Below are positions 12,023 through 23,931 of a stretch of DNA of 64,000 nt, piece by piece. The notes below the pieces were generated by a model. It searched no databases. It was not told the origin of the DNA and was given only the letters and a program-made list of their open reading frames with translations. Location of the stretch: positions 19,427,543 to 19,491,542 of the forward strand of contig CM052355.1 of the NCBI GenBank assembly GCA_028551475.1, given 5' to 3'. Every line of letters begins with the position of its first letter. Position 1 is the first letter of the stretch. Origin of the DNA: Casuarina equisetifolia. Its lineage: Eukaryota; Streptophyta; Magnoliopsida; Fagales; Casuarinaceae. The translations under genes were made by a program, and so were the position numbers.

Positions 12023-13428
12023 ATGGTTGCCATGCCGGAGATCACTCTACACTCCACTGGCAAGACCATTCCAGTTCTGGGCTTCGGCACCGCGGACTTT
12101 CCTTTCGGTGCCTCCCCTGAGATCTTGAGAGAATCTATTCTCCATGCCATCAAACTAGGATACCGACACTTTGATGCGGCTGCTATTTACCAGTCGGAGC
12201 AGGTTCTCGGGGAAGCCATATGTGATGCTTTACGCCTTGGGTTGATCAAATCCAGGGAGGAGGTCTTTGTCACCTCCAAGCTTTGGTGCACTGATGCACA
12301 CCCCGATCGTGTCCTCCCTGCACTACGGAAAACGCTCGAGTAATAGAACCAAATACTTACGTTGTTTACTTTTTTTTCGTGTCCTTTCTGCAATTTGTTA
12401 ATTAAAGATCTTTTTGATACATCTCATTTGTGCAGCAACCTGAAGATGGACTACGTTGATCTTTATCTCATACACCATGCAATAAGTATGAAGCCAGGGG
12501 AACATAAGCTGCCAATCGACAAGGAGGACCTCCTTCCTTTAGATTTTAAATCTGTATGGGAGTCTATGGAGGAGTGTCAGAATCTTGGTTTGGCCAAATC
12601 AATTGGCCTAAGTAACTTCGCTTGCAAAAAGCTTGAAACCATACTTGCCACAGCGAAGATCCATCCAGCCGTCGTCCAAGTTAGTTTTTCCTATATTATC
12701 TTTCGAAACCTTTTTCCTTTTATCGCAGAAGCTGCAATACGTGGGGATTATGGATTTATTCTTAATACATAAATGAATACCCTAAAACCTAATAGTAAGT
12801 AATCGAAGCCAAATTTTTATTGCCCCTCTTCGGACACAGGTTGAAGTTTCAATTCATAATATCTATTTGCCGCTTTTATATGCAAGGTGGAGATGAACCC
12901 GCTTTGGCAACAGAAGAACTTGAGAGAACTTTGCGCGAAGAATGGTATAGTTATCACTGCTTTCTCTCCCTTGGGAGGTAAAGGAGAACCATGGGGAAAG
13001 GACTGGGTAATGGACTGCGAGGTGCTCAATGAGATTGCCAAAGCTAAAGGAAAAACTACTGCGCAGGTAAACACATTAACACTTGTAACAACACACATAG
13101 TTTAAGTGGAAATGGCTTAACAAAATCCTAATGTTTGGAAAGTAAAATGGGTCAAAGTTTTTATCTTGCCATTCTAAGAAAGTGAGTTTTGTTGCATGGA
13201 AAGATCTGTCTAAGATGGGCATACGAGCAAGGGGTGGCTGTGCTTCCGAAGAGCTTTAACAAGGAATGGATCGCAGAAAACCTTGACATCTTTAACTGGA
13301 ACCTAACCCTAGAGGAGTCGGAGAGGATAAGTCAAATTCCACAGCGTAAAGGATGTCTTACTGAATTTTTCATTTCCGATGAAGGCCCTTACAAGTCTCT
13401 CTCGGAGTTGTGGGATGGAGAAATTTAG
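12023..13428 (+). CDS. NADPH-type aldo-keto reductase (AKR4 family, methylecgonone/chalcone reductase-like)
   Basis: Four exons, 12023-12339, 12436-12679, 12887-13066 and 13204-13428, join in phase with GT-AG borders into 321 residues, normal for the family. The AKR catalytic tetrad is complete: Asp51 and Tyr56 in HFDAAAIY, Lys86 in FVTSKLW and His119 in LYLIH. The barrel signatures [11 protein letters not shown] and ITAFSPLGG are present. The family reduces aldehydes and ketones with NADPH in the cytosol. Members closest in motif act in alkaloid, flavonoid or phytosiderophore pathways, and the substrate cannot be told from sequence. Odd point: the cofactor loop reads KSFNKEW, so the Arg that normally contacts the 2'-phosphate of NADPH is Trp269, while Lys263 is kept. 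The exon 4 acceptor has a weak pyrimidine tract. The gene otherwise looks intact. Confidence 0.93.
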
Positions 13429-13544
13429 AATTACCAAACAAAAGCGTTCATTAGATGCAACTTCTTAAGCTTGACTTTCATAAAATCTTCATTTGGCTTA
13501 GATTGATGGATTTAGTTGTGAAGGCCAAATATATCTTGATTTCA

Positions 13545-13550
13545 AATAAA
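13545..13550 (+). terminator. Likely polyadenylation signal of the reductase gene
   Basis: AATAAA occurs 117 bases after the stop codon, a usual distance for a plant 3' UTR. Confidence 0.5.
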
Positions 13551-13799
13551 TTCCTATTGAGTTGGCATATGAGTTTCTAATCGTCTTAGTGAACATTCAG
13601 TAAAAATTGAAAACTCGTTTTTATGTGGTTTGTTGTAAACCAATTCTTTGTCACCTATTAATGATTGTGATCTTTTGAACACCCGTGAAGCTTTTACTGT
13701 CCGTAAAAGCAAAGTAAAGATTAGTGTATCATTATGGGGAAATAACTGGTATTTACGGGCCTAAGTTGATTGAAATCTCCTCACCTCTTTGTTCCAATC

Positions 13800-14493
13800 A
13801 ATGCATATGTTTACTACGACAAGTGCAATAAATCATACTTCTGGTATGTTCAATGTCATCGGAGCAAACCTCTTCTCAAAGCTTTCTCCCCATTCCCTGA
13901 ATGAGTTTGGTCAGAGGACCATCAAACGCAAACCAAACCCCCCTTCCCTTCCTTCCCACCAAACCCCTGACAGACACACCTAAAATATGAAAGTTTTAGT
14001 GGAATCGGCATTCATCTCCTTTCTCACTTTGAAATCACCTGCCTATCTAGGGCTGTTGAAAACAACAAAAGCAGGAAGCAAATTGTCAAATGGTAACATT
14101 TTAGATGAATCATCACCATCATAGTCTACTTAGAAAGTTAGTGAGTCCATTTGGTTGCATTCCATGAAGTAAAATCAGTAAGAAAGGAATAATCTATCAC
14201 TAAATGATAAGATATCCCCCTTTTAAATCGGTCAACTGAGCAAGAGATAGGAGTGAACTTGTGGATATCCATTCGGCAATTGTTGCACTAATCTATTACA
14301 TTATGAGCCGCGAAACAGAACACAATAGATAAGGACTAGTAATTAAAACAAAATAGAAGTTGACCAAAATATTCAATGGGACAAGGATAAAGCCAATAAG
14401 GTGATCTATTTACCACGGATGTCCGATCAACAATCTATAAGGGTGCGATGAATCAACTATGTGAGTGCCCGAGAAATATAGGTAGGATATGTA
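13800..14493. repeat. Duplicated copy of part of RAR1 intron 2
   Basis: This matches 6330-6935 in direct orientation along most of its length, from CTCTTCTCAAAGCTTTCTCC through GTAGGATATGTA. It carries about 105 extra bases near 14255-14358. No RAR1 exon is included. It starts about 370 bases after the reductase stop codon. Confidence 0.85.
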
Positions 14494-16054
14494 TAGGGGT
14501 GCGGTCAACAATCTATAAGAGTGCGATCAATTCCACCAACTAGACCTCATTGTCTTGATCAAAATCACTTTAAACAAAAATGCTCATTTTGGTTGAATTG
14601 CAAAATTCTATCCTCAGTTCAAATCGCATTCTTGGGTCCTGATTGAATCTTGGGTCTTTTTGTGGGTTTCTAACCTCCTTAATCACACAAAAAGGAGGTT
14701 GAACTAGGTGATCTACTATTTAGGGTTTTATATCGTTCAATAAATAGAAGGCATATACTAAAATGCTAGTAATGCATGCATAACGGCACAAAATTTTTTA
14801 GGAGGTTTGGCTTAACCAATGTGGCTAAGCCTTTTCCACAATGCCCCAGTACTTTAACAAAATAAGCCCTCTCTCATTTCCAATCTCTTACACCAAGAGA
14901 TTAAATCTCAACACACAATTTTTAATGGTGCAATATGTAGAGTAAACTACTTGCTGTAAATATATGAATTTAGCAAACGATATCGACATCTATGAATACA
15001 CAACCACCAATTCACAAGACTACAAAACACAACAATAGAATAAGAGAAAATCTCAGTGAAATTGCAGCTTGTTGGAATTTCAGCCAATTTTTCTTGCAAT
15101 TAGTTTATGAGCTTTTCTGTCTCTACATTTCTCTTTTCTTGATCTCCTTCCATGAGTTATCTATTCCTCAGAATTATAACCATGGGAGATGTTTGTTTCC
15201 TCAAAAGCTTTGATCTTGCCTTGAATTTGTGAAACCCTTTGAGACATTCTTCCCCAAATTATAGCCAATCTTGCGATAGATTAACTTGTCTTCTTTCCAT
15301 ATAACTTTCCGGAAACCCCATTTGAATTTCTTCGAACATTTTCTTTGCTTCTTTCCTTTGAGACTTCATAAACAACTTAACCCATGTGATAAATGATTAC
15401 TAAGGGCAACTGGGCATAAATTCCTCCAGAAAAGCTAATCTTATTTATTTCCCACTTTTTTTTTTCTTTCTAATGAAACCCTAAAAATGGTTAAAAGATG
15501 CATATCACTGGGTCCTTCAAATTATAGGGCTTCTTTGAAACGGTGCACCCAGGGCTTCTTTGTAGGTCACTCTTCTTCACGGGTTGGATCCACTTTGTTG
15601 GTTGCAAGTTTGTCATGATTGTAGAATCATGGTGGGCTTGAGTTAATGAGAGCCTAAGTAGGTGACGATATTTAAATGAATTAATCATTAATTAATGATT
15701 AGTTCTAAAGCTTTTGATATAATGGTCTTAGATCACAAAAAATGGTGCTAAAAAGAGGATAAATTAACTAGACTATTAGTTAACTTGTGGTCTTGAATCA
15801 TAACAAATGTCACAATTCTAAGAATATCATGGGCTTGATCTTATTGGGACCTAAGTTAGAGATAATATTTAAATAAATTGATCATTGATTAGCTATTAGC
15901 TCTAGGACTTTTAGTATAATAGTCTTAACAAAAATAATATATATATTTAAAATAGTTAGTTTTGTCTCATATCAAAACATTAGTATTCAACATCTTTTAT
16001 GGGTGGGACAAAAATTGGTTCACTCTTCTTCATTCTTTAATCAAAGCTTGTGGG
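14494..16054. other. Non-coding region with a degenerate direct repeat
   Basis: I see no gene here. Two diverged copies of a block of about 135 bases lie at about 15600-15732 and 15790-15932. Both carry a GGGCTTGA motif, GATTAGTTCTA/ATTAGCTCTA and a TATAATGGTCTTA/TATAATAGTCTTA end, which suggests LTR-derived relics. Confidence 0.5.
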
Positions 16055-16461
16055 AATTGAAAAGTAAAATACCGAGATAGAATAACAATACAATGAATTG
16101 TAATAAAAATGATTTCCGATCCATTTGTTTGTACAATGAGTGCAATTTATAATGTTACAAAGATTAGTAAGAAATGGAAATAGAGTTGGTACAATTTATG
16201 GCTGATTTGATGAGAGATAATGAGATTGGATATATAATTTGATTTTTGAAAAACTTCCTTATCTTGTCTTGAGTATTTTTCCATTTCGGTTGGTGAGAGT
16301 AGATAGATGATTTGAATTTCGAATTCCTTCCTTCTTGGATTGCTTGATTTTTGAGACTTGGTGAGTTGATTGATTTTTTGAGTTGTTGAGATGATCTTCT
16401 TGGTTGGTAAGGCTGAGTTGTTTCGTATGAGTGATGTTGACATGATTGGATTGCTTTAATA
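16055..16461 (-). repeat. 3' LTR of Copia element 1 (407 bp)
   Basis: It matches the repeat at 20791-21124 from AATTGAAAAG to GCTTTAATA. It keeps a block of about 73 bases that the other LTR lacks. The ends do not carry the usual TG and CA. Confidence 0.9.
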
Positions 16462-16474
16462 TCCCCCCGCAAGC

Positions 16475-19330
16475 TAAAGGATCGGAACGAACTGTAAGCT
16501 TGTCTTGTAGTAGCTTGAATCGAGAGGAGGAGAGTCCCTTGGTGAGAATGTCTGCAATTTGATCCACAGTAGAGATGAAGTGGACTGAAAGTTGTTTGTT
16601 GGTGATGCGTTCACGAACAAAGTGAAAGTCAATTTCGACATGCTTTGTGCGTGCATGGAACACTGGATTGGTAGAGAGATAAAGTGCGGAAAGGTTATCG
16701 CACCACAAGGTTGGAGGACGTTGAAGAGGAAAATGTAGGTCGCGTAGGAGTGCTTCAATCCACATTAGTTCAGCGGAGGTGTCGGCTAAACTTTTGAATT
16801 CTGCTTCAGTGCTTGAGCGAGCAACGGTCTTCTACTTGCGTGAGCTCCAAGAAATAAGATTCGATCCAAGGAAGATGCAATATCCACCCGTTGAGCAACG
16901 ATCATCTTGGTCATTGGCCCACCCAACATCAGAGTAGGCATGCAACTCGTTGGAAGGACCTTTGGTGAAGTGTAGACTGAAGCGGGGAGTCTTTGCAAGA
17001 AAACGTAATATACGTTTAACAAAAGTCCAATGAGTGGTGGTAGGAGCATGCATATATTGGCATGCTGTATTGACGGCATATGCAATATTGGGCAATGTGA
17101 GAGTTAGGTATTGAAGGGACCCCACGATGCTACGATAGTGAGTAGGGTCAGGAAGTGGGTCACCATCATTAATGGAAGAAGGATGGCTGGAGGTGCATGG
17201 GGTGGTAACACCACGTGCATTGCCCATATTTGCACGTTTTATTATTTCATGTGCAAATTTCGCTTGATGAAGATGCAAGCCATGGGTTGATTGAGTAGCT
17301 TCAATTCCTAAGAAATAGTGAAGAGTGCCTAGATCTTTGATGTCAAACTCATTTTGGAGTTGACGTAAAATAGATGCAAGTGGGGCATTAGGACTACCAG
17401 TGAATATTATGTCATCAACATAAACAAGAATATAAATAATGTATGTTGAGCGATGTAAAATAAATAAAGATGAATCAGCAGTAGAGGAATGAAAACCAAG
17501 TTTGGTTAAGAAATGGCTAAGACGTTGATTCCAAGCGCGAGGCGCTTGTTTAAGACCATAGAGAGACCGTCTAAGGCGACATTAGTGATGAGGTCGTTGA
17601 GGATCAATGAACCCTTGTGGTTGAGTCATGTAAACTTCCTCATCAAGATGGCCATGTAAGAAGGCATTTTTAACATCTAATTGCTTAAGTGGCCAATGTT
17701 GAGTAAAAGCAATTGCAAGGACCGTGCGAATGGTAATTGGTTTCGCAACAGGACTAAAGGTTTTAGTGTAATCAACACCTGGACGTTGGTGGAAACCTTT
17801 TGCTACAAGGCGTGCTTTGTAGCGTTCAAGAGACCCATCGAAGTTAAGTTTGACTTTGAAGACCCATTTGCACCCTATAGGGTTGATATGAGCCTTTGGT
17901 GGGACGAGTTCCCAAGTTTTATTCTTAAGAAGGGCGGTGTATTCATCCGCCATTGCTTTGCGTCATTCAGAATCTTTGGAAGCCTCAGTAAAATTTGAGG
18001 GTTCATGATAAGGGTGCGCAGCAATAGTTAAGGCATAAGTATGATTACGGGTGAGTTGACGACGCGTAATTGTACCTCCTTTCAAACGTGTGACCATTGG
18101 GTGAGAAGAACCCGTAGATGGGAGCAATGTTTGATGTTGAGAAGAGTTGGATATGTCCAATGAGGGATCATGGGTAGTAGGTACTGAAGGTACAGTAGTG
18201 CAATCCGAAGGTAAAGGGTTAGGTGCACTTGTCGTAGGCATTGTAAGCGGTGTACCTTGAAGAGAGATAGACTCTGGAAGAGATAACAAAAATTGTGAAG
18301 GATCACGAGGTAGAGTGGATGAGGATCCAATAGTAGTGAATGGAAAGACATCCTCATCAAATGTTGCATCAGCAACTATGTATGTTTTGTTGGTGTGAGT
18401 GTATAGGCAACGATAGCCTTTGTAACCAGTTGGGTAACCCAAAAAAACACAATCCATAGAGCGAGGATGTAATTTATTTTTCGTATAAGGATGAAGATAT
18501 GGATAGACAAGGCACCCAAAAACTTTGAGATGAGTGATTGAGGGAGATGTGCCAAATAATTTCTCCCATGAAGATTTATGTTGAATAACCATGCTAGGTA
18601 AGCGATTAATAACATGGACCGCTGCTTCAAAAGCAAAATCCCAATAGATTAAGGGGATTTGAGCATGATTTAAAATTGAAAGGCTAGTTTCAACTATATG
18701 GCGATGTTTCCTTTCAGCGGAGCCATTTTGAAAATGGGCATAGGGACTTGAAATACGTTAAAAAATGCCCGATTGTTGAAGTAGTGTTCGAAATGAGGCA
18801 GATGTAAATTCTGCGGCCCCATCACATTGGATGCACTTAATGGTGGTTTGGAGTTGATTCTCAACAAACCGTTTAAATGATTTAAAAATTGAAATAAATT
18901 GATCGCGGGATTGAAAAGAGTATAGCCACGAGAATTTTGAAAAATCGTCCACAAAACATATATAATATTTATTTCCTATAGAAGAAGTAATTAGAGTGGG
19001 CCCCCAGATGTCAAAATGAACTAGATCAAGAGGGGCCTGCAAGATTGTGTGGGTTGAGGGATGGGCCTTGCGGCTACTTTTGCCAAGTTGACACGCTTTG
19101 CACGTATTTGGAGGAGTACCCAAAAAATTTACTTTCATTGATCGAAGCAAATGAATTACATTCTTGTAATTTGCATGGCCTAATCTAAGGTGCCATTTTT
19201 CTAACATATTCTTTTGCGCTAGCAATGCAACGGGCTTTTGCCTTGAATTTATTAAAGTCAAGCGGTAGAGTCTGCGATCAACCAGCCCGTGGAGGATTGG
19301 TTTCCCCGTATTCAGATTCTGGACCACACA
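16475..19330 (-). pseudogene. pol region of Copia element 1 (integrase, reverse transcriptase, RNase H)
   Basis: Reading leftwards, the GAG-pre-integrase domain starts near 19327 and includes WHLRLGHANYKNV and CKACQLGK. The integrase core has FDIWGP and CIQCDGAAEF. The reverse transcriptase has GCKWVFKVK and [10 protein letters not shown] (about 17890-17800). Its YVDD active site is encoded at 17422-17411. RNase H reads AYSDVGWANDQDD and ends with VDQIADILTKGL near 16545. The domain order is complete. Coding is broken by a stop after IDPQRPHH at about 17582, a break near 18760 in the integrase and others. It is a dead element. Confidence 0.9.
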
Positions 19331-19599
19331 AAAATCGGGATAAAAAGAAAAAACACAATTATTTTCCCGTGTGAATTAAGATACCGATAAGAGGTTCTTT
19401 GTAATTGATGGGACGACAAGAATTTTAGACATAGTAAATTTGTTAGGTTAAGAAATATTACCTGTGTGGCTTATAGGTAAGCCAACACCATCCCCTACGG
19501 TAACTTGGTGAGATCCGGAATAGGCCATGATGTCGTCGAGATGCATTGGGTCTGGTGTTATGTGATTGGTTGCCCCAGAATCCGGGTACCAATCAGATT

Positions 19600-20728
19600 A
19601 AGGCGGGGTCACAGCAGAGTAGTGATTGGCAGACATGCGGTCTGGTGAGGCACGGGCCATGTGAGGCGCTGAAGAGTTAGGCCTGTTGAAATCAAAGGCT
19701 GTATTGAAAGGATGGGCTTGTGCAGGAAGTGGCCCAGTAAAATCATAAACCGCCTGGTTTGCTTGGGCAGTGCCGAAAGGAAAATGAGTCGATGCCGATC
19801 GAGAACGACATTGATTTGCACGATGGCCGTGTCTGTTGCATAGTTGACAAATAACAGAATGGCGTCTATTTCCCCCTCCAAGGAATACACGGCCACTAGG
19901 AGGAATGGACGCCTAAGTAATCCGAGCACGGGTGTTCCAGTGAGTCTGGGATTTGGGGCCAATTGTGGTGGGTCTAGACGCGAGGATCATTGCCAGAGGA
20001 GAATGCTGCTGTCGGGGTATTCTGCTCGGCAAGTTCCATTGTAGCTTCGTGGGTGAGTAATAACCCACGAAGATCTTCTCTGGTAAGTGCAGCTGTCTGG
20101 CTATGTACTGATATAGCCGTCACCAGTGGGGCATAGGAAGGTCCAAGGCCCCGAAACAAATGAGTTAAGAACTCATTGTCGGAGATGGATTCGCCAACGT
20201 TACCTAATTGATCAACAAGAGCGTTAATTTCTTGAAGAAATTCGCTTACCGATCTGTGGCTTTTTGCACTGTTTGGAGTCAAATACGCAGTGAGGAAGCA
20301 CGGGCAGAATTTTAAGCTTCAAATTCCGCAGCAAGGGATTTCCAGGCTTCAGCGGCATGATTATGTTGAGAAACAGACTGATCCACTGCATCAGAACAGG
20401 TGTTTAGGATCCACCCCAGAGCGGTTTGGTCCCGAACGTGCCAGTCGGTGTATGCCGGATTGGGAGTGGTGATGAGAGAGCCATTCTCATCGGTAACAGT
20501 GATTTCTTCTTCGGGACGGGGATAGGTGTCATCCAGTATAGAGAGCAATCCACTTGCCCGAAGATAAGGAATGATTCTCGCCTTCCAGACGAGAAAATTA
20601 TGGCCTTCTAGGCAGACTCCAACAGTAGGGAATGATGTGGGTCCCGGTGTGGGGATGGCAGCAGCAGGGAGAGTGCGGGCAGCAACAGGAAAAGTGCGGG
20701 CAGCAGTAAATTGGTTTGAAGACGTCAT
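19600..20728 (-). pseudogene. gag region of Copia element 1
   Basis: The likely gag start is ATG 20728 (MTSSNQFTAA). The capsid-like domain includes FLVWKARIIPYLRASGLL. A frameshift near 20310-20285 separates AWKSLAAEFEA from the continuation SVSEFLQEINALVDQLG. A CCHC zinc knuckle, CQLCNRHGHRANQC, is encoded at about 19850-19809 in a third frame. All four zinc ligands are kept even though the frames are broken. Confidence 0.85.
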
Positions 20729-20775
20729 GTTCCTGGATCGAAAAAAAAAAAACAAACAATGTGGCTTTCGCCGGT

Positions 20776-20790
20776 GGCTCTTTGATACCA
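20776..20790 (-). other. Primer-binding site of Copia element 1
   Basis: TGGTATCAAAGAGCC on the minus strand directly follows the 5' LTR. It matches the initiator tRNA-Met primer site common in plant Copia elements, with one added base. Confidence 0.85.
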
Positions 20791-21124
20791 AATTGAAAAG
20801 TAAAATACCGAGATAGAATAACAATACAATGAATTGTAATAAAAATGATTTCCGATCCATTTGTTTGTACAATGAGTGCAATTTATAATGTTACAAAGAT
20901 TAGTAAGAAATGGAAATGGAGTTGGTACAATTTATGGCTGATTTGATGAGAGATAACGAGATTGGATATATAATTTGATTTTTAAATTCCTTCCTTCTTG
21001 GATTGCTTGATTTCCGAGACTTGGTGAGTTGATTGATTTTCTGAGTTGTTGAGATGATCTTCTTGGTTGGTAAGGCTGAGTTGTTTCGTATGAGTGATGT
21101 TGACATGATTGGATTGCTTTAATA
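20791..21124 (-). repeat. 5' LTR of Copia element 1 (334 bp)
   Basis: Nearly identical to 16055-16461 except for an internal deletion of about 73 bases, located after AATTTGATTTTT and before ATTCCTTCCTTCTTGG. Confidence 0.9.
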
Positions 21125-22082
21125 CTGGGTATATCTTGAATCTATGTTTCGGCTAAATCAAGCAGATTATGAAACAATTTGCTTATGGGTTTCTCTTTAT
21201 CTGGTTGTTCTTCTGTTTTCACTCACACCGGGTCACTGCTTGGACAAACAGAGAAATGGATCATGCGCAAAGCTTCTGATTGAGCAAAGATGAAATGGGT
21301 GGCGACCCAGCTGCTAGGTTGCGAACTCGTTTCGTGGGTGGTTCACTTGATTGAATGAAAACAAGCTGGAGTACATGATTTTGAACTGAATTGGGCCGCT
21401 CGATTTGGGCTATTTTTCTTTCTTCTTTTTGAACTTATGGATAATATTTTTGCCCCACAAAATAGTTACAGGAATAATTGGTTATTCAGATTCCTTTTTT
21501 CTCCATGGACCTGGCAATGTAATATAAAACTAGTTACTTTACAATATCAATTTTTGATATTAGAATTTGTACATTACTATTTCCTGTATCAATTTTTTTT
21601 TTGAATAGGTAAAATGGGTGTGGGATTTTTGATATCTTGATCATAGGATCTCTTAGATACTAGGCTGCTTAGTTTCAATTGAACCAAAACCTTCTTAATT
21701 ATTTCCAATATCTTTATACCACGAAATTATGAAAACGTTTGCAACATTTTATCATCTCAAAATATATTTTCATAAAAAATGGTCTTTTTACAACAATTTT
21801 GACCACCAGAGGATAAGTTTATCGCATTAGCAGTTCCACCATTTCCTATTAGGCTGTTAGATGTTATCATTATGCTAAACTAAAAGTAGTAATTGTTAAC
21901 AGGGATTAACTTTATTGTCTTAACATAATTATGGGCCACTCATCATACCCCGAAGCAGTTAGTTCAAATCAATCAATATCAAGTTGTTTAGGCACCTATT
22001 AAATAGTGAGTTAGTAGGAGCTTTAATTGTGATATTTGTGATTTAACATCTCCTAAGTATAAATTGTGTACTTATATTGTAA

Positions 22083-22087
<5 letters not shown>

Positions 22088-22123
<36 letters not shown>
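22088..22123. repeat. (TA)n microsatellite
   Basis: An uninterrupted TA run of about 36 bases. Confidence 0.95.
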
Positions 22124-22126
<3 letters not shown>

Positions 22127-22952
22127 AAAAAAAGACCAACCAAGTTTAAATAGCTGTTTCAATACACCAATTACAAGACAGAATTTCGTAGAGATTGAAC
22201 ATCAATTTAATTATTTTCCCTTTAGATTTTCTGGTATTTTCATGTCACCTTACGCTCTTGGATTTCAACGCAGTCCGCCTCCATGCTTTCCGTAGCAAGA
22301 AAAAACAGAAAGTGCACGATCCTTCTCACATGCCTCTTGTCTTCTTAGACTCCAGCTTAGCAATTGTTTTTGGCCCTTAGCTTTTTCTCCTCTTTCACGG
22401 CTACTTTTAATTTTATGGAACATTACTTCAACGTTAAAGAGTCTAGGACCTCACTTCTTGGGTTGGGCATTCACTTTATTAATCATTTTTGTCAAAGAGT
22501 TAATTATATGAAGGTATAAATGAATGTTCACTGACATCAAGGAGTACATCGTGATAATGATGGAAAGAACAATAATCATAGCAGTAAAGGAGAGAAGGAA
22601 TTTAATCGAGCTGTTGACACTAACAATTACGCAGAAAGAGAAGGCTTCTTATGAGAGAAGACATCCAGTTTTTGCTAAGAAGGCTAAAAGAACCTAACGC
22701 TTAGGAACTTCTTTGTTGTTTTCGTCCTTTGCTCCTACTAAATTCTTTCGCCCCTTGAAACCACCACCTTTCACGTCAAGCTATTTGTGGTAATGAAAAA
22801 GCTGTATATGGACACAAACGCAACAGGAAATGGGAGACACATGCCATTGCGAAACTTCAAATATGACGCGAAGATGGTTAGGAAAAAGGACATGTTTTAT
22901 GTTGCTAATCGTTCCACAGGCCAATACTAGTTATAACACTAGTATTTCCAAG

Positions 22953-23420
22953 ATATGACGATAAATTTTCGATTGATGCCCACTATTGAAGATGGTCACA
23001 CTCTTGTAGTAGTAGCTTGGGGGAAAACGTGGACAAGTGCCGAAAATAATAGTTTTCAAGAAGCAATTCTATCAAAGCTATTGGGAAAGACACCATAAAC
23101 TACAAGTCTCAGTTCGAATCAGAAGGAAGTTCCACTATTAGGTAGCATTATTATTACGAAACAAATAATTGATTTTAAAAAGGATAATGTAGGTTGGTTT
23201 AACACTTACACTTTCTTACTGGATGATCCCACATAAAATACTGGCCTGGACGTATTAAAAAGTTCAAAGGACATTTCCAAGAACAACGCCACGGGTTTAT
23301 TCTACCCTACCTTAAGGTTTATGTTTCAAGATTCAATGAGGAAACAGAGATTATTGAATTCAGCAACTCATCTTATGTTGTGTTTGATAGTCAGACATCA
23401 TTTGTCAGTTGAACATATAT
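22953..23420 (+). pseudogene. Unrecognised broken coding stretch
   Basis: A plus-strand frame stays readable for about 150 codons with only a few stops. It reads pieces such as DGHTLVVVAWGKTW, DFKKDNVGWFNTYTFLLDD and NATGLFYPTLRFMF. The composition (Trp, Gly, Asp, aromatic clusters) looks like decayed protein-coding sequence rather than random AT-rich DNA. I do not recognise the family. Stops follow LLGKTP and LLDDPT. It could be a pseudogene of a host gene or of a transposon protein. Confidence 0.35.
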
Positions 23421-23931
23421 AACCGTCTACCGGACAGATTTTAGATGATATGCCAAATCCCAACTCAGATTGTACACTCATAGCCTACTAGTAGAGAAGC
23501 GAAGTTACAAAAATTATGCTGTAAGCATAGAGAAAAATTCTGTACTTCATTAACTCAAAAATGTTTTTGAAGCTGTTTCTTTGCTTCAGTTTCCTACACT
23601 ATCTTATACAACACAGTATAATTTCTGGCGTGACCGCTAACCAGAATTATAAATGGTTTGGCCTTTGTATAAGCAGCAACAAGGATACCAATCAGGTGAT
23701 AGACTACCAGAAAGCACGTGAGGGCCCTAAATGAGTTCTGATATGTAACACACTAAGCATACCAAAAATGAATAACTATGTACACGAGAACCAATTTCGG
23801 GAATGAATATACTCACGAGTCAGCTGAGACCTCCCGAAGGGAGTTGGCAGGGGAAGCAAATCTTGTTGTGCACACATCATCAAGATTTAAGATAAAACCC
23901 CTGATATGGCCACGGACAAGAACTTGGAAGG

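Larger units (their letters stand above)
16055..21124 (-). mobile_element. Decayed Ty1/Copia LTR retrotransposon 1
   Basis: Two direct repeats flank a minus-strand gag-pol region in the Copia order of integrase before reverse transcriptase. On the element strand the 5' LTR is 21124-20791, and the 3' LTR is 16461-16055. A primer-binding site complementary to initiator tRNA-Met (TGGTATCAAAGAGCC, 20790-20776) abuts the 5' LTR. A G6 polypurine tract (16468-16463) abuts the 3' LTR. Flanks read GTGGG on the left and CTGGG on the right, a probable 5-bp target duplication with one mismatch. Frameshifts and stops make it non-autonomous. It lies between the RAR1-intron copy and KEA5. Confidence 0.93.
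21125..23931. other. Region between Copia element 1 and the KEA5 3' end
   Basis: Mostly AT-rich, with a TA run at 22088-22123 and one broken coding-like stretch at 22953-23420, listed separately. The bases just right of 21124 continue the sequence that lies left of 16055, which is the Copia target site. The right end probably contains the KEA5 3' UTR. Confidence 0.45.
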
